NCBI GenBank assembly: GCA_004322045.1
Contig: SCRN01000044.1
Coordinates: forward strand, 116,352 to 180,351
From: Paraburkholderia sp.
GTDB lineage: Bacteria; Pseudomonadota; Gammaproteobacteria; Burkholderiales; Burkholderiaceae
Direction: 5' to 3'
DNA: 64,000 bases
The notes below the pieces were generated by a model that was not told where the DNA came from, ran no database searches, and was given only the letters and a program-made list of their open reading frames with translations. Positions 1 through 9,768 of this stretch are shown in pieces. A program made the position numbers and the translations under genes. How positions within the stretch are numbered: position 1 is the first letter of the stretch; every line of letters starts with the position of its first letter.

Positions 1-694
1 CCGGGAAGGTATCGAAGAACGCATACACCACATTGACGACGAACAGAAAGAACGTGGTGGGAGACAAGAGCGGCAGCGCGATCCCGACGAAGCGCCGCAC
101 GGGCCCCGCGCCGTCGATCGCCGCCGCTTCTATCAAGGAACGCGGGATGGCCTGCAGACCGGCATAGAAAAACAAAAAGTTGTAGCTCACTTGTTTCCAC
201 ACCGACGCCAGGACCACGAGCGTCATGGCTTGCGTGCCGTTCAGCGCGTGGTTCCAGACGATGCCGCCTTTGGCGAGCGCGTAGGTGACGAGCCCGATGC
301 TCGGATTGAACAAGAACGCCCACAGCACTGCGGCAATGGCCGGCGCCACCGCATAAGGCCATATCAGCAGCGTGCGGTAGAGCTTGGCGCCGCGCGTGAC
401 GCGATCCGCGCATGCAGCAAGCAGCAAAGAAACGAGAAGGCCCGACACAGTCACGAGCGCGCTGAAAATCAACGTCGTCTTGAAAGAATCGAGATACAGC
501 GGATCGGCAAACAGATGCGCGAAGTTCGCCAGCCCGACGAACTCGCTCGATGTGCCGAAGGCATCTTGGGTTTGCGTCGATTGCCACAGCGCAACGCCGG
601 CCGGCCAAAGGAAAAAGAGGCCGGTGATGATCAATTGCGGCGCGATCAGCAGGTAAGGCAGTGCGCTCGCGGCAAAACGGGAACGTTCGTGCAT
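1..694 (-). CDS. ugpA: sn-glycerol-3-phosphate ABC transporter permease UgpA (partial, C-terminus outside window)
   Basis: This is one of two inner-membrane permease subunits of the UgpBAEC importer for sn-glycerol-3-phosphate and glycerophosphodiesters. The ORF track omits it because it runs off the window edge. Reading the minus strand from the ATG at 694 gives [20 protein letters not shown], followed by a hydrophobic first helix, the stretch [15 protein letters not shown], and later the EAAAIDGAG motif, which is the EAA cytoplasmic loop that contacts the ATPase in this family. It breaks off after about 231 residues; full-length family members have about 295. It lies downstream of ugpB on the same strand, as expected for a ugp operon. 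The family call is secure; the exact sugar-phosphate substrate is inferred from similarity. Confidence 0.9.
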   Translation of the reverse strand, partial: MHERSRFAASALPYLLIAPQLIITGLFFLWPAGVALWQSTQTQDAFGTSSEFVGLANFAHLFADPLYLDSFKTTLIFSALVTVSGLLVSLLLAACADRVTRGAKLYRTLLIWPYAVAPAIAAVLWAFLFNPSIGLVTYALAKGGIVWNHALNGTQAMTLVVLASVWKQVSYNFLFFYAGLQAIPRSLIEAAAIDGAGPVRRFVGIALPLLSPTTFFLFVVNVVYAFFDTFP

Positions 695-869
695 GAATGA
701 CGATTCGATCGATTATGCCGCGCCGCCGCTCGGCGAAGACCCAACGAAGCATGACGGCGCAGCGGGTCGTGGTGCGAGGCGCGCCGCTCGCGCAGTGCGA
801 GGGCGCTCGGTCCTCAGCCGCTTCGCTACGGCGACGGCGCAGCGAAGGCGGCTTCGTGCACCGCTTGCT

Positions 870-2198
870 TTACTGCGCCGATTGCAGGAAGCGCCGCAAC
901 AACTCATTGCCGCGATTGACGGCCGAATCGAGCGCTGCCTGCGGCGTCTTCTTCTGCGCCCAAACTTGCTCGAGCTCCTCGTCGACGACCGTGCGAATCT
1001 GCGGCATGTTACCCAAGCGCAGCCCCTTCGTGTAGGGCAGCGGCGGTTTGTTCAGCATTTGCTTGATGGCCGTGTCGGCGCCGGGATTCTTGTCGTAGAA
1101 GCCTTGGCGGCGTGCAAGATCGTAAGCGGCCGTCGTGACGGGCAAGTAGCCGGTATCCTCATGCCACTTGGCGGCCACAGCGGGCGAGGACAGATACGCG
1201 AGGAATTTGGCGACCCCTTTGTACACGTTCGGATCCTTGCCGGCGAGCACCCAAAGGCTAGCGCCGCCGATGATCGCATTTTGCGGCGCGCCCTTCACGC
1301 TCGCGTCGTACGGCATCATGCCCGTGCCGAAGTCAAACTTCGCGTACTTGCGAATCGTCGCGAGCGAGCCCGACGAGTTCGTCAGAATGCCGCAATCGCC
1401 GCTATAGAACTTCGAGACCGCTTCGTCCTTGCGGCCCACGTACGTGAAGGTGCCCTGCTTGGCCATATCTTGGAGAAACTTGATATGGGCGACCTGCTGG
1501 GGCTTGTTGAACTCGAGCTTGGCATCGAGCCCATCGAAACCGTTGTTCTCCGACGCATACGGCAGGCCGTGCCAGGCGCTGTAATTCTCGAGTTGAATCC
1601 AACCTTGCCAGCCGGTCGTGAAGCCGCAGCTCATGCCCGATGCCTTCAATTTTTCCGCGTAGACGCGCACGTCGTCCCACGTCTTCGGCGGCCGATTCGG
1701 ATCGAGCCCGGCCTTCTTGAACGCTTCTTTGTTGTAGTAGAGCACCGGCGTCGAGCTATTGAACGGCATCGATACGAGTTCATCCGTCTTGGCGTCGCTG
1801 TAGTAGCTCGCGATCGTGGGCACGAAGGCCTTTTGATCGAGGGGCGTACCCGCTTGCTTGAATACTTCGGTGACGGGTATGACCGCCTTCTTAGCGGCCA
1901 TCATGGTGGCGGTGCCGACCTCATAGACTTGCAGGATAGCCGGTGCGTTACCGCTGCGGTAGGCGGCAATGCCCGCCGCAAGCGTTTGATCGTACGTTCC
2001 CTTGAAGACGGGCACGATCTTGTAGTCGCTTTGCGATCGATTGAAATCGTTGGCGATGTCGTTCACGTGCTCGCCGAGCGCGGCTTCCATCGCGTGCCAA
2101 AATTGGATCTCCGTGGCGGCCCATGCGGCTTGACTCACCCCGACGAGCAACGCACCCCCGAGCACCAGCGAACGAACCAGTGGCTTGCAACCGTTCAT
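870..2198 (-). CDS. ugpB: sn-glycerol-3-phosphate-binding periplasmic protein UgpB
   Basis: The 442-residue solute-binding protein captures glycerol-3-phosphate in the periplasm and delivers it to UgpA/UgpE. It starts with a classical signal peptide (basic MNGCKPLVR, hydrophobic core, AWA-type cleavage site near residue 27) and continues with [19 protein letters not shown], typical of family 1 extracellular binding proteins. The length matches the family (about 435-440). The start ATG is preceded by AGGAGAACTAA, a good ribosome-binding site. A 175-base spacer separates it from ugpA, longer than usual inside an operon; I see no gene in it. The plus-strand ORF covering this gene is a shadow. 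Confidence 0.93.
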   Translation of the reverse strand: MNGCKPLVRSLVLGGALLVGVSQAAWAATEIQFWHAMEAALGEHVNDIANDFNRSQSDYKIVPVFKGTYDQTLAAGIAAYRSGNAPAILQVYEVGTATMMAAKKAVIPVTEVFKQAGTPLDQKAFVPTIASYYSDAKTDELVSMPFNSSTPVLYYNKEAFKKAGLDPNRPPKTWDDVRVYAEKLKASGMSCGFTTGWQGWIQLENYSAWHGLPYASENNGFDGLDAKLEFNKPQQVAHIKFLQDMAKQGTFTYVGRKDEAVSKFYSGDCGILTNSSGSLATIRKYAKFDFGTGMMPYDASVKGAPQNAIIGGASLWVLAGKDPNVYKGVAKFLAYLSSPAVAAKWHEDTGYLPVTTAAYDLARRQGFYDKNPGADTAIKQMLNKPPLPYTKGLRLGNMPQIRTVVDEELEQVWAQKKTPQAALDSAVNRGNELLRRFLQSAQ

Positions 2199-2251
2199 TT
2201 AGTTCTCCTAAGTAGACCTGCGCCGAGCGACGCGCCACGCTGCACCGCATC

Positions 2252-2284
2252 GCCCCGGCAGAACGCCGTGCGCCCTGCCGGGGC
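2252..2284 (-). terminator. Perfect 10-bp inverted repeat between dgt and ugpB
   Basis: GCCCCGGCAG at 2252-2261 pairs exactly with CTGCCGGGGC at 2275-2284 across a 13-base loop, just after the dgt stop codon. It lacks a clear U-run on the minus strand, so it could be a weak terminator or an mRNA-stabilising hairpin between dgt and the ugp genes. Confidence 0.5.
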
Positions 2285-2290
2285 AATAGC

Positions 2291-3505
2291 TTAGTTATCG
2301 TTGATGACAAATAGACGTTGATACTCTTTCAACGCGTACCGGTCCGTCATGCCGGCAATGTAATGCGCGATGAGACGCGGTTGCACCGCCTCGTTCTCTG
2401 CCAAATAGGCCGGAGGCAGCAAGCGCGGGTCCTCGCTGAACGCCTCGAACAGCCCACCGATGACGCGCCGCGCCTTGCTCGCCATGCGCATGACGCGGTA
2501 ATGCCGGTACAAGTTCCTGAACAGGAAGCGTTTGAGCTCGGCCGCTTGCGCGGCCACCGCGCCGCTGTGCGTGACGAGCGCGGGCGCCGTCCGAACCGCT
2601 TCGAGCGACTGCGGCGCACACTCGGCAAGATTGCGCCGCGTCGTTTCGATGAGATCGACGATGAGCGTATTGATCATCCGGCGCACCGTCTCATGCACCA
2701 GGCGGCGCCCATCGAGCTGCGGATGCTCTCGCTTGGCGTGCGCGAAATGCGTCTGCCATAGCTCGACCTGCGCCAGTTGATCGATCGTCAGCAAACCGGA
2801 ACGCAAACCGTCGTCGACATCGTGATTGTTATAGGCGATTTCGTCGGCGATGTTCGCAATCTGCGCTTCGAGGGAGGGACGCTTGCTGGTCAAGAAACGC
2901 TCGCCGAGCTCGCCCAGCTGCAGGGCGTTGTCGCGGGAGCAGTGCTTCAAAATGCCTTCGCGCGTTTCGAAACAGAGATTGAGCCCGTTGAAGCCCCCAT
3001 AGTGCTCTTCGAGTTCGTCGACGACGGCCAGGCTTTGCAGATTGTGTTCGAAGCCGCCATGTTCGCGCATGCATTCGTTCAGCGCGTCTTGCCCGGCATG
3101 ACCGAACGGGGTGTGCCCAAGATCGTGCGCAAGCGAGATGGCTTCGACGAGATCCTCGTTCACGCGCAGATTGCGGGCCACCGACCGCGCGATCTGCGCC
3201 ACCTCCAAACTATGCGTGAGCCGCGTGCGGAACAGGTCGCCTTCGTGATTGACGAAAACTTGCGTCTTGTATTCGAGGCGCCGGAACGCCGTGGAATGCA
3301 CGATGCGATCTCGATCGCGCTGAAACTCCGTGCGCGCGGACGGCGGGGCCTCGGGGAAACGGCGGCCGCGCGACAGCGCCGAATGCGCGGCGTACGGTGC
3401 GAGATGAGCCTCCAGCATCTCTGCCGTCGGTGGGCTGACGATCGCGCCCGCGTTCGGCTCGCGGCTGATCGCACTGCTCTGCGTCGAGTCGGCCCTCTCA
3501 CTCAT
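2291..3505 (-). CDS. dgt: Deoxyguanosinetriphosphate triphosphohydrolase-like protein (dNTPase)
   Basis: A 404-residue HD-domain enzyme that hydrolyses deoxynucleoside triphosphates to deoxynucleosides plus inorganic triphosphate and so limits dNTP pools. The metal-binding signature is visible as [16 protein letters not shown], then the HD pair in [20 protein letters not shown] around residues 125-145. The N-terminal 30-40 residues look disordered. The size fits the shorter type 2 dGTPase-like group rather than E. coli Dgt (about 505). It lies 51 bases downstream of aroB on the same strand, and this aroK-aroB-dgt order is common in betaproteobacteria. The family call is firm; the preferred dNTP is not predictable. 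Confidence 0.92.
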   Translation of the reverse strand: MSERADSTQSSAISREPNAGAIVSPPTAEMLEAHLAPYAAHSALSRGRRFPEAPPSARTEFQRDRDRIVHSTAFRRLEYKTQVFVNHEGDLFRTRLTHSLEVAQIARSVARNLRVNEDLVEAISLAHDLGHTPFGHAGQDALNECMREHGGFEHNLQSLAVVDELEEHYGGFNGLNLCFETREGILKHCSRDNALQLGELGERFLTSKRPSLEAQIANIADEIAYNNHDVDDGLRSGLLTIDQLAQVELWQTHFAHAKREHPQLDGRRLVHETVRRMINTLIVDLIETTRRNLAECAPQSLEAVRTAPALVTHSGAVAAQAAELKRFLFRNLYRHYRVMRMASKARRVIGGLFEAFSEDPRLLPPAYLAENEAVQPRLIAHYIAGMTDRYALKEYQRLFVINDN

Positions 3506-3556
3506 CGTTTCCCCTTTCGCGTCAGATTGCTCGCACGCTCATCGCATTGGCTGGGT

Positions 3557-4633
3557 TCAAAGGCAGGCTGCGAGCGTCGCTCGCAATGCATCGCCAGGAA
3601 CGCTCTTCACCACCGTTTCGCCCAGTTGCTTCAACAAAACGAATTTCACTGTCCCGGCTTCGGCCTTTTTGTCAACTTTCATCAGTTCGATGTAGCGCGC
3701 ATCGCCAAGCGCCGGCGCATGAACCGGCAGACGGGCCGCCGTGATGAGTTCGACGAGCCGCGTGCGCACTGCTTCATCGAGATAGCCCGTACGCACCGAA
3801 AGATCGGCCGCCATCACCATGCCGCATCCGACGGCTTCTCCGTGCAGCCATTGCCCGTAGCCCAGCCCCGCTTCGATTGCATGCCCGAACGTATGGCCGA
3901 AGTTCAGAATTGCGCGTAGCCCGCCCTCGCGCTCGTCCGCCGCCACGACCGCCGCCTTCAGCTCGCACGAACGCTTGACGGCATGCGCAAGCGCCGACGG
4001 CTCGCGACGATTGAGCGCCTCGATGTTCGCTTCGAGCCATTCGAAAAATTCCGCGTCGGCAATCGCAGCCGTCTTGATGATCTCGGCTATGCCGGCGGCG
4101 AGCTCCCGCTCGGGCAGCGAGCCGAGCGCGCCGATATCTGCGATGACCGCTTGCGGCTGGTAGAACGCACCGATCATGTTCTTGCCAAGCGGATGGTTGA
4201 TGCCGGTCTTGCCGCCCACCGACGAATCCACCTGGGATAGCAAGGTCGTGGGCACTTGGATGAACGGCACCCCGCGCATATAGCAGGCCGCGGCAAAGCC
4301 CGTCATGTCGCCGATCACGCCGCCGCCGAGTGCAATCAGCGTAGTTTTGCGGTCGGCCTGCCCGGACAGCAGCGCATCGAAGATGCGATTGAGGGTTTCC
4401 CAGTTCTTGAACGCCTCGCCATCAGGCAGCACGACGGTGGAAACCTGTTTGCCGAGCGGGGCGAGCGCGGCGCGCAACGCTTCGCCGTACAGCGGCTCGA
4501 CCGTCTCGTTCGTGACGATCGTGACCGATGCGCCGGCGATGTGCGGCGCGAATAAATCGGTGCGGCCGATCAGATCGGCGCCGATGCGGATCGGGTAAGA
4601 GCGTTCGCCTAGATCGACGTTGACGGTAATCAT
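3557..4633 (-). CDS. aroB: 3-dehydroquinate synthase
   Basis: AroB converts 3-deoxy-D-arabino-heptulosonate 7-phosphate to 3-dehydroquinate, the second step of the shikimate pathway, using NAD+ and a divalent metal. Diagnostic stretches are [20 protein letters not shown] (NAD-binding and active site) and [12 protein letters not shown] (metal ligands). The ORF track begins 35 codons upstream; I prefer the ATG at 4633 ([15 protein letters not shown]), which overlaps the aroK stop as ATGA and gives the family-typical length of 358 residues. Overlap with aroK indicates translational coupling of two steps of the same pathway. Confidence 0.95.
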   Translation of the reverse strand: MITVNVDLGERSYPIRIGADLIGRTDLFAPHIAGASVTIVTNETVEPLYGEALRAALAPLGKQVSTVVLPDGEAFKNWETLNRIFDALLSGQADRKTTLIALGGGVIGDMTGFAAACYMRGVPFIQVPTTLLSQVDSSVGGKTGINHPLGKNMIGAFYQPQAVIADIGALGSLPERELAAGIAEIIKTAAIADAEFFEWLEANIEALNRREPSALAHAVKRSCELKAAVVAADEREGGLRAILNFGHTFGHAIEAGLGYGQWLHGEAVGCGMVMAADLSVRTGYLDEAVRTRLVELITAARLPVHAPALGDARYIELMKVDKKAEAGTVKFVLLKQLGETVVKSVPGDALRATLAACL

Positions 4634-5181
4634 GACTGTATCTGCTTGGTAATGCCGGCCATTTCGAGTTGCATGAGCACCATATTGACTAGCCCATTGA
4701 CCGACGGCCGCCCGGTTTCGACGATGAAATGCGCGCACTCGCGATAAAGCGGGTCGCGCTCGCTGTACAAGGCCTCGAGCTTCGCCTTCGGATCTTCCGT
4801 CTGCAGCAGCGGGCGGTTCTTATCCTTGCGCGTGCGCAGCCACAAATCGTGCGGATTGGCCCGAAGATAGACGACCAGCCCGCGCTCGTGCAGCAGCGCT
4901 CGGTTCTCAGGACGCAGGACCGCCCCCCCGCCCGTCGCCAAAACGATGGCCTCGCGAGCCGTCAATTCCGCGATGACCTGCGATTCGCGTTCGCGAAAGC
5001 CGGCCTCGCCTTCCAGTTCGAAAATAACGGGAATGCGCGCGCCCGTGCGAGCTTCGATTTCGTGGTCGCTATCGAAGAACGGGCGACCGAGCCGGCGCGC
5101 CACGGCGCGCCCCACGGTCGTCTTGCCCGCCCCCATGAGCCCCACGAAAAAAATATTGGTGTTGGCGCCCCGCTCTTGCAA
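4630..5181 (-). CDS. aroK: Shikimate kinase
   Basis: AroK phosphorylates shikimate with ATP to give shikimate 3-phosphate. The P-loop [12 protein letters not shown] lies near residues 15-25, the shikimate-binding [13 protein letters not shown] follows, and the glycine triad appears as ATGGGAV. Length (183) is normal for the NMP-kinase-fold family. The first in-frame start is TTG at 5181, preceded by AGAGGA; there is no ATG before the P-loop, so a TTG start is likely. It sits between pilQ and aroB and overlaps aroB by four bases. The association of aroK-aroB with the pil genes is widely conserved in proteobacteria. Confidence 0.95.
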   Translation of the reverse strand: MQERGANTNIFFVGLMGAGKTTVGRAVARRLGRPFFDSDHEIEARTGARIPVIFELEGEAGFRERESQVIAELTAREAIVLATGGGAVLRPENRALLHERGLVVYLRANPHDLWLRTRKDKNRPLLQTEDPKAKLEALYSERDPLYRECAHFIVETGRPSVNGLVNMVLMQLEMAGITKQIQS

Positions 5182-5287
5182 CGTATCCTCTGTTCAATCG
5201 GCTATGGTTCGTGGCGCAGCTTACTGGCAAAGCCGCCGGCTTGTCGAGTGCGCAAGCTCGCCCGCTTGGCCCGGCCAAGCTTGCCGC

Positions 5288-6931
5288 TCAATCGATCGCG
5301 ACAATGCGAGGCGTGATGAAGACGACGAGTTCGCTGCGCTCTTTACGCACCGCTCGGTGGCGAAACAGAGCGCCCAGCAGGGGTATTTTGCCTAACAGCG
5401 GCACGCGCGTCACATCGTCGCGATCCTGGCTCTCATAAATGCCGCCGATCGAGACGGTGCCCCCGTCTTCCACCTCGACCCGCGTGCGCACGTGCTTGGT
5501 GTCGATTGCCGGCCCGGCAGACGTCGGTTTGCCGACACTATCTTTCGAAATATCGAGATCGAGGATGACACGCCCGTCCGGCATGATCCGCGGCTCGACT
5601 TCGAGCTTCAGGCTGGCTCGGCGAAACTGCACGCCAGAGACGCCGTTACGGACCTTGGCCTGGTAAGGCAGCTCGGTGCCCTGCTCGACCAGTGCACGCG
5701 TCCGATCCGCCGTCACGACGCGCGGGCTGGACACGATCCGCCCGCGTCCTTGCGCCTCGAGCGCGGATAGCTCCGCGGTCACGAGCCGCGTCGCCCCCGC
5801 CGCGAACAACGTAAGCCCCGCCGTCGCGGCCTCGAAGCCGGCGATAGCGCGGGCCGATACATCGTGCACGACGCCCTTCGGCCCGCCCGCGAGCCCGACG
5901 GACGGCGAATCGGCGTCGGTTGCGCCGCGCGCCGATCTCATCGACAAGCGAGCCCCCAACTCGCGCGAAAACCCTTGCGCGCCCTCGACGATACGCGCTT
6001 CGATCAGCACCTGGCGGTTCGGCTGATCGATCGCGGCGATCAGTTGGGCCACTTGATCGAGACGCGCCGCCAGATCGGTGACGAAAAGCAGGTTCGTGCG
6101 TGCATCGCCCATTGCGGCGCCACGCTTGGACAGCACACGCTGGGCGCCGGGCGCGGTCAGCAAGCGCGCGACTTCGTCGGCGCGCGGATAGCTGAGCGCA
6201 AACGTGCGGCTCACCAGCGGCTCGAGATCGGCCGCGCGCGCATGGGCTTCGAAGCGCTGGCGTTCGCGCGCCGCCAATTCGCTGAGCGGCGCGACCCAGA
6301 TCACGTCGCTGCGGCGGGCCATCGCCAAGCCGTGCGCATCGAGCAGCGTGTCGAACGCGGTTCGCCAAGGCACGGCATTCAGACTAAGCGATATCCGGCC
6401 GCGCACCCGCTCGCTCGCCACGATGTTCAGGCCCGTGAAGCGGGAGAAGGCATCCAACACGTCCGCAAGCTCGGCGTTCTTGAATCGCATTGTGATCGGC
6501 CGCTCGTCCTGCGCGTTGCCTGTCGCCGCGGATGCGAGTGCAGACCCGTCGCTCATTCGCGCCGCCGGGGCGAGCGGCACCGGCGGTCCTTCGAGCGCGC
6601 CCTCGGGCGGGCCGCTCGGGCGCGATTCGCCCGGGCCGCTCGGCGCCGGCGACGTCGCTGGGGCGTTCGGCGCGGGGGCAGCTGTGGAATGCGTTTCGCC
6701 GGACCCGTCGTCGGGAACATCGGCCGCCTCGCCCCCGAGCGGTGGTTCGCCGACGCTGGGCCATGCCGAGGCGGTGTGCTCTCGCGCGCCGTCCGTGAGC
6801 AATTCCGAGGGCAACGGCGGCAACCAGTCCACGCGCTCCGCGGCAGCGCCTGCCGAAACGAACAGTGCGATAGCGAAGCCCAGACATAGCCCGAGCATCG
6901 AAGTGCCTCGTCCACGCGTAGGCGAGTTCAT
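5288..6931 (-). CDS. pilQ: Type IV pilus secretin PilQ (short form)
   Basis: Outer-membrane secretin through which the type IV pilus passes. After a signal peptide (ending near SAGAAA) there is a roughly 110-residue Pro/Ala/Gly-rich linker, then an STN-like domain (MRFKNAELADVLDAFSRFTG), a NolW-type domain (LSYPRADEVARLLT) and the C-terminal secretin core (GRIVSSPRVVTADRTRALVE, then VPLLGKIPLLGALF). At 547 residues it is shorter than PilQ proteins of Pseudomonas or Neisseria (about 710-770). I see no AMIN peptidoglycan-binding domain in the N-terminus. It overlaps the preceding pilOP gene by ATGA, so it is the last pil gene of the operon. Confidence 0.9.
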   Translation of the reverse strand: MNSPTRGRGTSMLGLCLGFAIALFVSAGAAAERVDWLPPLPSELLTDGAREHTASAWPSVGEPPLGGEAADVPDDGSGETHSTAAPAPNAPATSPAPSGPGESRPSGPPEGALEGPPVPLAPAARMSDGSALASAATGNAQDERPITMRFKNAELADVLDAFSRFTGLNIVASERVRGRISLSLNAVPWRTAFDTLLDAHGLAMARRSDVIWVAPLSELAARERQRFEAHARAADLEPLVSRTFALSYPRADEVARLLTAPGAQRVLSKRGAAMGDARTNLLFVTDLAARLDQVAQLIAAIDQPNRQVLIEARIVEGAQGFSRELGARLSMRSARGATDADSPSVGLAGGPKGVVHDVSARAIAGFEAATAGLTLFAAGATRLVTAELSALEAQGRGRIVSSPRVVTADRTRALVEQGTELPYQAKVRNGVSGVQFRRASLKLEVEPRIMPDGRVILDLDISKDSVGKPTSAGPAIDTKHVRTRVEVEDGGTVSIGGIYESQDRDDVTRVPLLGKIPLLGALFRHRAVRKERSELVVFITPRIVAID

Positions 6932-7878
6932 CGTCGATCGTCCTGCAGCGAAATGCGGCGGACCCCATGCCGGCTCGCCAATGTCACGCCGCGGCTGTCG
7001 ATGCCAACCACCCGCTCTGCCCCCAGCGATTGCCCTGGCCCCACTACCGCGGCCTGCGTTCCGCTAGCGCCCTCGATGAGCGCGAGCGAACGCTCGCCAT
7101 CCTGTACGAATCCGACTAAATGCGCCCCGGCCAGGTCCGACGCCGAATCGGCTTGCGCTACGCCGAACGGATCGGCCGGAGGTTGCCGCTTGCCGCCGTC
7201 CGTGCCCACTCGAGGAGCGGCTCGCGCATAGTGCGCGCGTGGTCGAGCGGGCGATACATCGAACACGGACAGGGTTCCCGCGAATGCCAGCGCGCCCTGC
7301 TCCCGCTTGATAGTCAACGTCTGCGGAACCACCCATGCCGGCAGCGCCGAAAGCCCTTCCAAAAAGGCATATAGACCGGCGAAATCCGAGCGGCCGTCGA
7401 TTCGCAGGGCGCGCCCGGCGCGATCGCCGCCATCGCGCGCCGGGCTCGCCTGCGACGCCGGTTCCAGCAAGCGCAGTGTCACGCCCGTCTTCGCGGCAAG
7501 CTCGGCCAGCGCGGGCACCTCGCCACCTGCCGAGCGGTTCGACGGTACGACTGCGTGCGCGAGCGAAGCCGCTTGCAGAACCGGCATGCGCGCCAACCGA
7601 GCGCGCCCCTCTCGCAACTGCCGTTCGAGTGCGTCGATCGCGGTGGCGCCCGTCGCCCGCCCGGCGTCGAGGGCGCGACAGGCGAAGCTCGCGAGCGCAA
7701 AAGCGACCGCCGCCAACGCGGTGCAAGCCATCAGACGGCGCTTGACGCTCCATCGTTGCGCCGTAGCGCGCAGCAAGCCGCCTCGGCTCCTCGAGGGTCG
7801 CGCCGCCGGTAGATGCATGCACCTGCGTATACACCTGCGCCGGATGCCGGCAAGTGCAAAAAGCAACGCCCGCTTCAT
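6928..7878 (-). CDS. Probable fused type IV pilus assembly protein PilO-PilP
   Basis: A 316-residue inner-membrane protein in the position of pilO and pilP. The N-terminal part has a basic cytoplasmic tail, one membrane helix (MACTALAAVAFALASFACRA, about residues 50-70), a coiled segment and a small domain resembling PilO (LYAFLEGLSALPAWVVPQ). The last third reads like PilP: DPFG, then LVGFVQDGERSLALIEG, then VVGPGQSLGAERVVGIDS. PilO and PilP are separate genes in Pseudomonas and Neisseria; here one reading frame seems to carry both. There is no lipobox before the PilP-like part, as expected if it is tethered by fusion. It overlaps pilN and pilQ by ATGA. Domain boundaries are my reading; a profile search would settle them. 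Confidence 0.7.
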   Translation of the reverse strand: MKRALLFALAGIRRRCIRRCMHLPAARPSRSRGGLLRATAQRWSVKRRLMACTALAAVAFALASFACRALDAGRATGATAIDALERQLREGRARLARMPVLQAASLAHAVVPSNRSAGGEVPALAELAAKTGVTLRLLEPASQASPARDGGDRAGRALRIDGRSDFAGLYAFLEGLSALPAWVVPQTLTIKREQGALAFAGTLSVFDVSPARPRAHYARAAPRVGTDGGKRQPPADPFGVAQADSASDLAGAHLVGFVQDGERSLALIEGASGTQAAVVGPGQSLGAERVVGIDSRGVTLASRHGVRRISLQDDRR

Positions 7879-8540
7879 CGATCCCTCCTGCCGCGGGCGC
7901 CATCTGCCAGGGCCGCCGTGCTACGCGCGGTGCGCCGTAATGGTGACGCCGGCTGCGCATCGCGCCATCGCACGCGCACCACCGCTTCGATGGCTCGCCG
8001 CGCCTCACCGCCGACGGGCGTTGCGATCAGCTTGAAGTCCACCATTTCGGCTGATTTCGCTCCGGGCAAGCGAGCCAATCGCTCGGTCCAAGCGGTACCT
8101 ACTGCGCTGTCGGATGCATGCAACTGCAGTTGAACGTCTTCATCGCTCAGTTGCAGCCGGTTGACCGTCACGCCTGCATGCGTCTGCGCACTCAGCGCGC
8201 CCAACAGCGACATCAACGCAACGTACGGTTGAGAGCGTGCCGCGGCCTGCGCTGCATTCACCTTCGCGCTTTCCTGCGCGCGTTCGAGCCGCGCAAGCTC
8301 GGCCAACGCCGGCGCCTGTTGCGCCACTTCGCGCTCGAGCTGCATGCGTTGCTCGTCGGCGGCGCTCATCGTCTCCCATCCGAAGGCTGCAAGCGCACCC
8401 GCCAAAACGGCCGCTGCGCCTTCGCATAGGCCGCGGCGGCGCCGCGAGCGCGCGGCTCGAATGCGATGCGGCAGCAAGTTGAAGCCGGATGCGCATGGCG
8501 CTGCCCCTTCGTTCGGACATTGCGTTGCGGCTGCGCTCAT
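7875..8540 (-). CDS. pilN: Type IV pilus assembly protein PilN
   Basis: Bitopic inner-membrane component of the PilMNOP alignment subcomplex. The PilN hallmark, a short N-terminal cytoplasmic motif of INLLPHR type that binds the PilM cleft, appears as FNLLPHR near residue 20. It is followed by one membrane helix (GAAAVLAGALAAFGW) and a periplasmic coiled/ferredoxin-like domain. The ORF track starts 32 codons upstream; the ATG at 8540 overlaps the pilM stop as ATGA and gives 221 residues, close to family length. The N-terminal tail before FNLLPHR is a little longer than in Pseudomonas. Confidence 0.82.
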   Translation of the reverse strand: MSAAATQCPNEGAAPCASGFNLLPHRIRAARSRRRRGLCEGAAAVLAGALAAFGWETMSAADEQRMQLEREVAQQAPALAELARLERAQESAKVNAAQAAARSQPYVALMSLLGALSAQTHAGVTVNRLQLSDEDVQLQLHASDSAVGTAWTERLARLPGAKSAEMVDFKLIATPVGGEARRAIEAVVRVRWRDAQPASPLRRTARSTAALADGARGRRDR

Positions 8541-9547
8541 TCGAACACCCCGCGCAACGCCAAGCCGAACGCGACGGCAAAGCGCCCAGCTTGCTTCGCT
8601 TCGGCACGCGGCGCGAAGCGGCCGCCATCGAAACAAAACGGCGCGCAGTCGAACGGCTCCGCCGGACAGCCGAGGCGCTCGCCGATGTCGGCCATCGCGA
8701 GTCCCAGGCGTTCGAGCACCTTCACGTCGCCGCCGATGAGTGCGCGATCAAGGCCAGCGCCGGAGGCGAGCGATCCGAGGGCCGCATCGAGATCCGCATG
8801 TTCGCCTAAGGGGAAGCGAACGCTTGCCTCGACGGCGCCGTCTGCGACGCGCCAGCCGTACACGCCGTCGCTGCCGGCCCAGATCGCAGCGTATCGATCG
8901 GCGCGGCGCAGCGAATGCTCGGCCGCATAGGCAAGCGCGCGTAACGCGGCGAGCGGTTCGCCATCGATCGCGGCCAACGCGATGCCGGCCGCGGCGGCCG
9001 CTTCGACACGCGCCTCCAAATGCCGGCGAGGCGCCGCGGCGAGCGTCACACGAGAGACATCGGCTGCGCTTGTCTCGCCCGAAGCGGCGGCGCAGTCGGC
9101 GGCCCACCAATCGATCGACAGGGCGTCCCGCTCGAGCCCGCACAAGCGCTCGGCTTGCTCGAGCATGATCGGCTCCATCTCGTCGATTGCCTGCGAATCG
9201 CGGCCGTAACTATCCGGCGCTTGCGTGACGGGAGGCATTTCGAACGTGGCGATGGCCGTCGCGCCGCCCGGTATGGCCATCGCGCATGGCATCGCGCGCA
9301 GCGCACGGCGGCGCGGCCAGCGCGCGCACAACGACGACAGCGCAGCAGCCACGGCCGCTCGATCGACCAGATGCGCCCCGGACATCGCGTCCGGGTTCAA
9401 CGGCGCAGCACCGAGCCACTCCACGCGAACGGGCAGATTCGAACGGCCCTTGCGGCTCACGATGACGAGCCGCACCTCGCGCGGACTCACGTCGATGCCG
9501 GCTCCAAAGCGGCGCGCGGCGGACAACAGTTTGTTTCTCATCAGCAT
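8537..9547 (-). CDS. pilM: Type IV pilus assembly protein PilM (actin-like ATPase fold)
   Basis: Cytoplasmic actin-like protein that recruits PilN and the pilus motor. N-terminal FGAGIDVSPREVRLVIVS corresponds to the phosphate-1 region of the actin/FtsA fold, and the C-terminal part includes DRALIGGDVKVLERLG and ends in VAFGLALRGVFE, resembling the ALGLALR end of PilM. The sequence is divergent and Ala/Arg-rich compared with well-studied PilM. I chose the ATG at 9547 because GGGGA lies seven to eight bases upstream; the ORF track start at 9691 would extend into the promoter region shared with mrcA. It is the first gene of the pilM-N-OP-Q operon. Confidence 0.8.
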   Translation of the reverse strand: MLMRNKLLSAARRFGAGIDVSPREVRLVIVSRKGRSNLPVRVEWLGAAPLNPDAMSGAHLVDRAAVAAALSSLCARWPRRRALRAMPCAMAIPGGATAIATFEMPPVTQAPDSYGRDSQAIDEMEPIMLEQAERLCGLERDALSIDWWAADCAAASGETSAADVSRVTLAAAPRRHLEARVEAAAAAGIALAAIDGEPLAALRALAYAAEHSLRRADRYAAIWAGSDGVYGWRVADGAVEASVRFPLGEHADLDAALGSLASGAGLDRALIGGDVKVLERLGLAMADIGERLGCPAEPFDCAPFCFDGGRFAPRAEAKQAGRFAVAFGLALRGVFE

Positions 9548-9737
9548 GACGTTTCCCCGCAGCAGCCGGGCCGTCGACATGAGCGGCCAAAGCGGCGTGC
9601 TGCAGCGAAATTGTGCGAATTGAGCCGCCGCGCCGATATTCGTCCGAACGGCCAACGTTGCGATGGAAGCGGGTGCAGTGCGTCGTTTCACATCGCCATC
9701 GGCCGTTAAGCTAAACGAAAGCTCGACATTGCGCCGC

Positions 9738-9743
9738 TATAAT
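9738..9743 (+). promoter_or_regulatory. Candidate -10 box (TATAAT) for mrcA
   Basis: A perfect TATAAT lies 25 bases before the mrcA ATG in the divergent pilM/mrcA spacer. No strong -35 hexamer is visible at 16-18 bases upstream, so the promoter may depend on other contacts. The implied leader would be short. Confidence 0.4.
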
Positions 9744-9768
9744 CGCGGCCATTGCACTTCGCTTCGCT

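Noticed and set aside
693-2294. 533-residue plus-strand ORF over ugpB
   Set aside because: The minus-strand UgpB with signal peptide is clearly the real gene.
5264-5280. Palindromic GCTTGGC-CCGGCCAAGC between pilQ and aroK as a terminator
   Set aside because: The symmetry leaves almost no loop and no U-run follows, so it does not meet a reasonable standard for a terminator.
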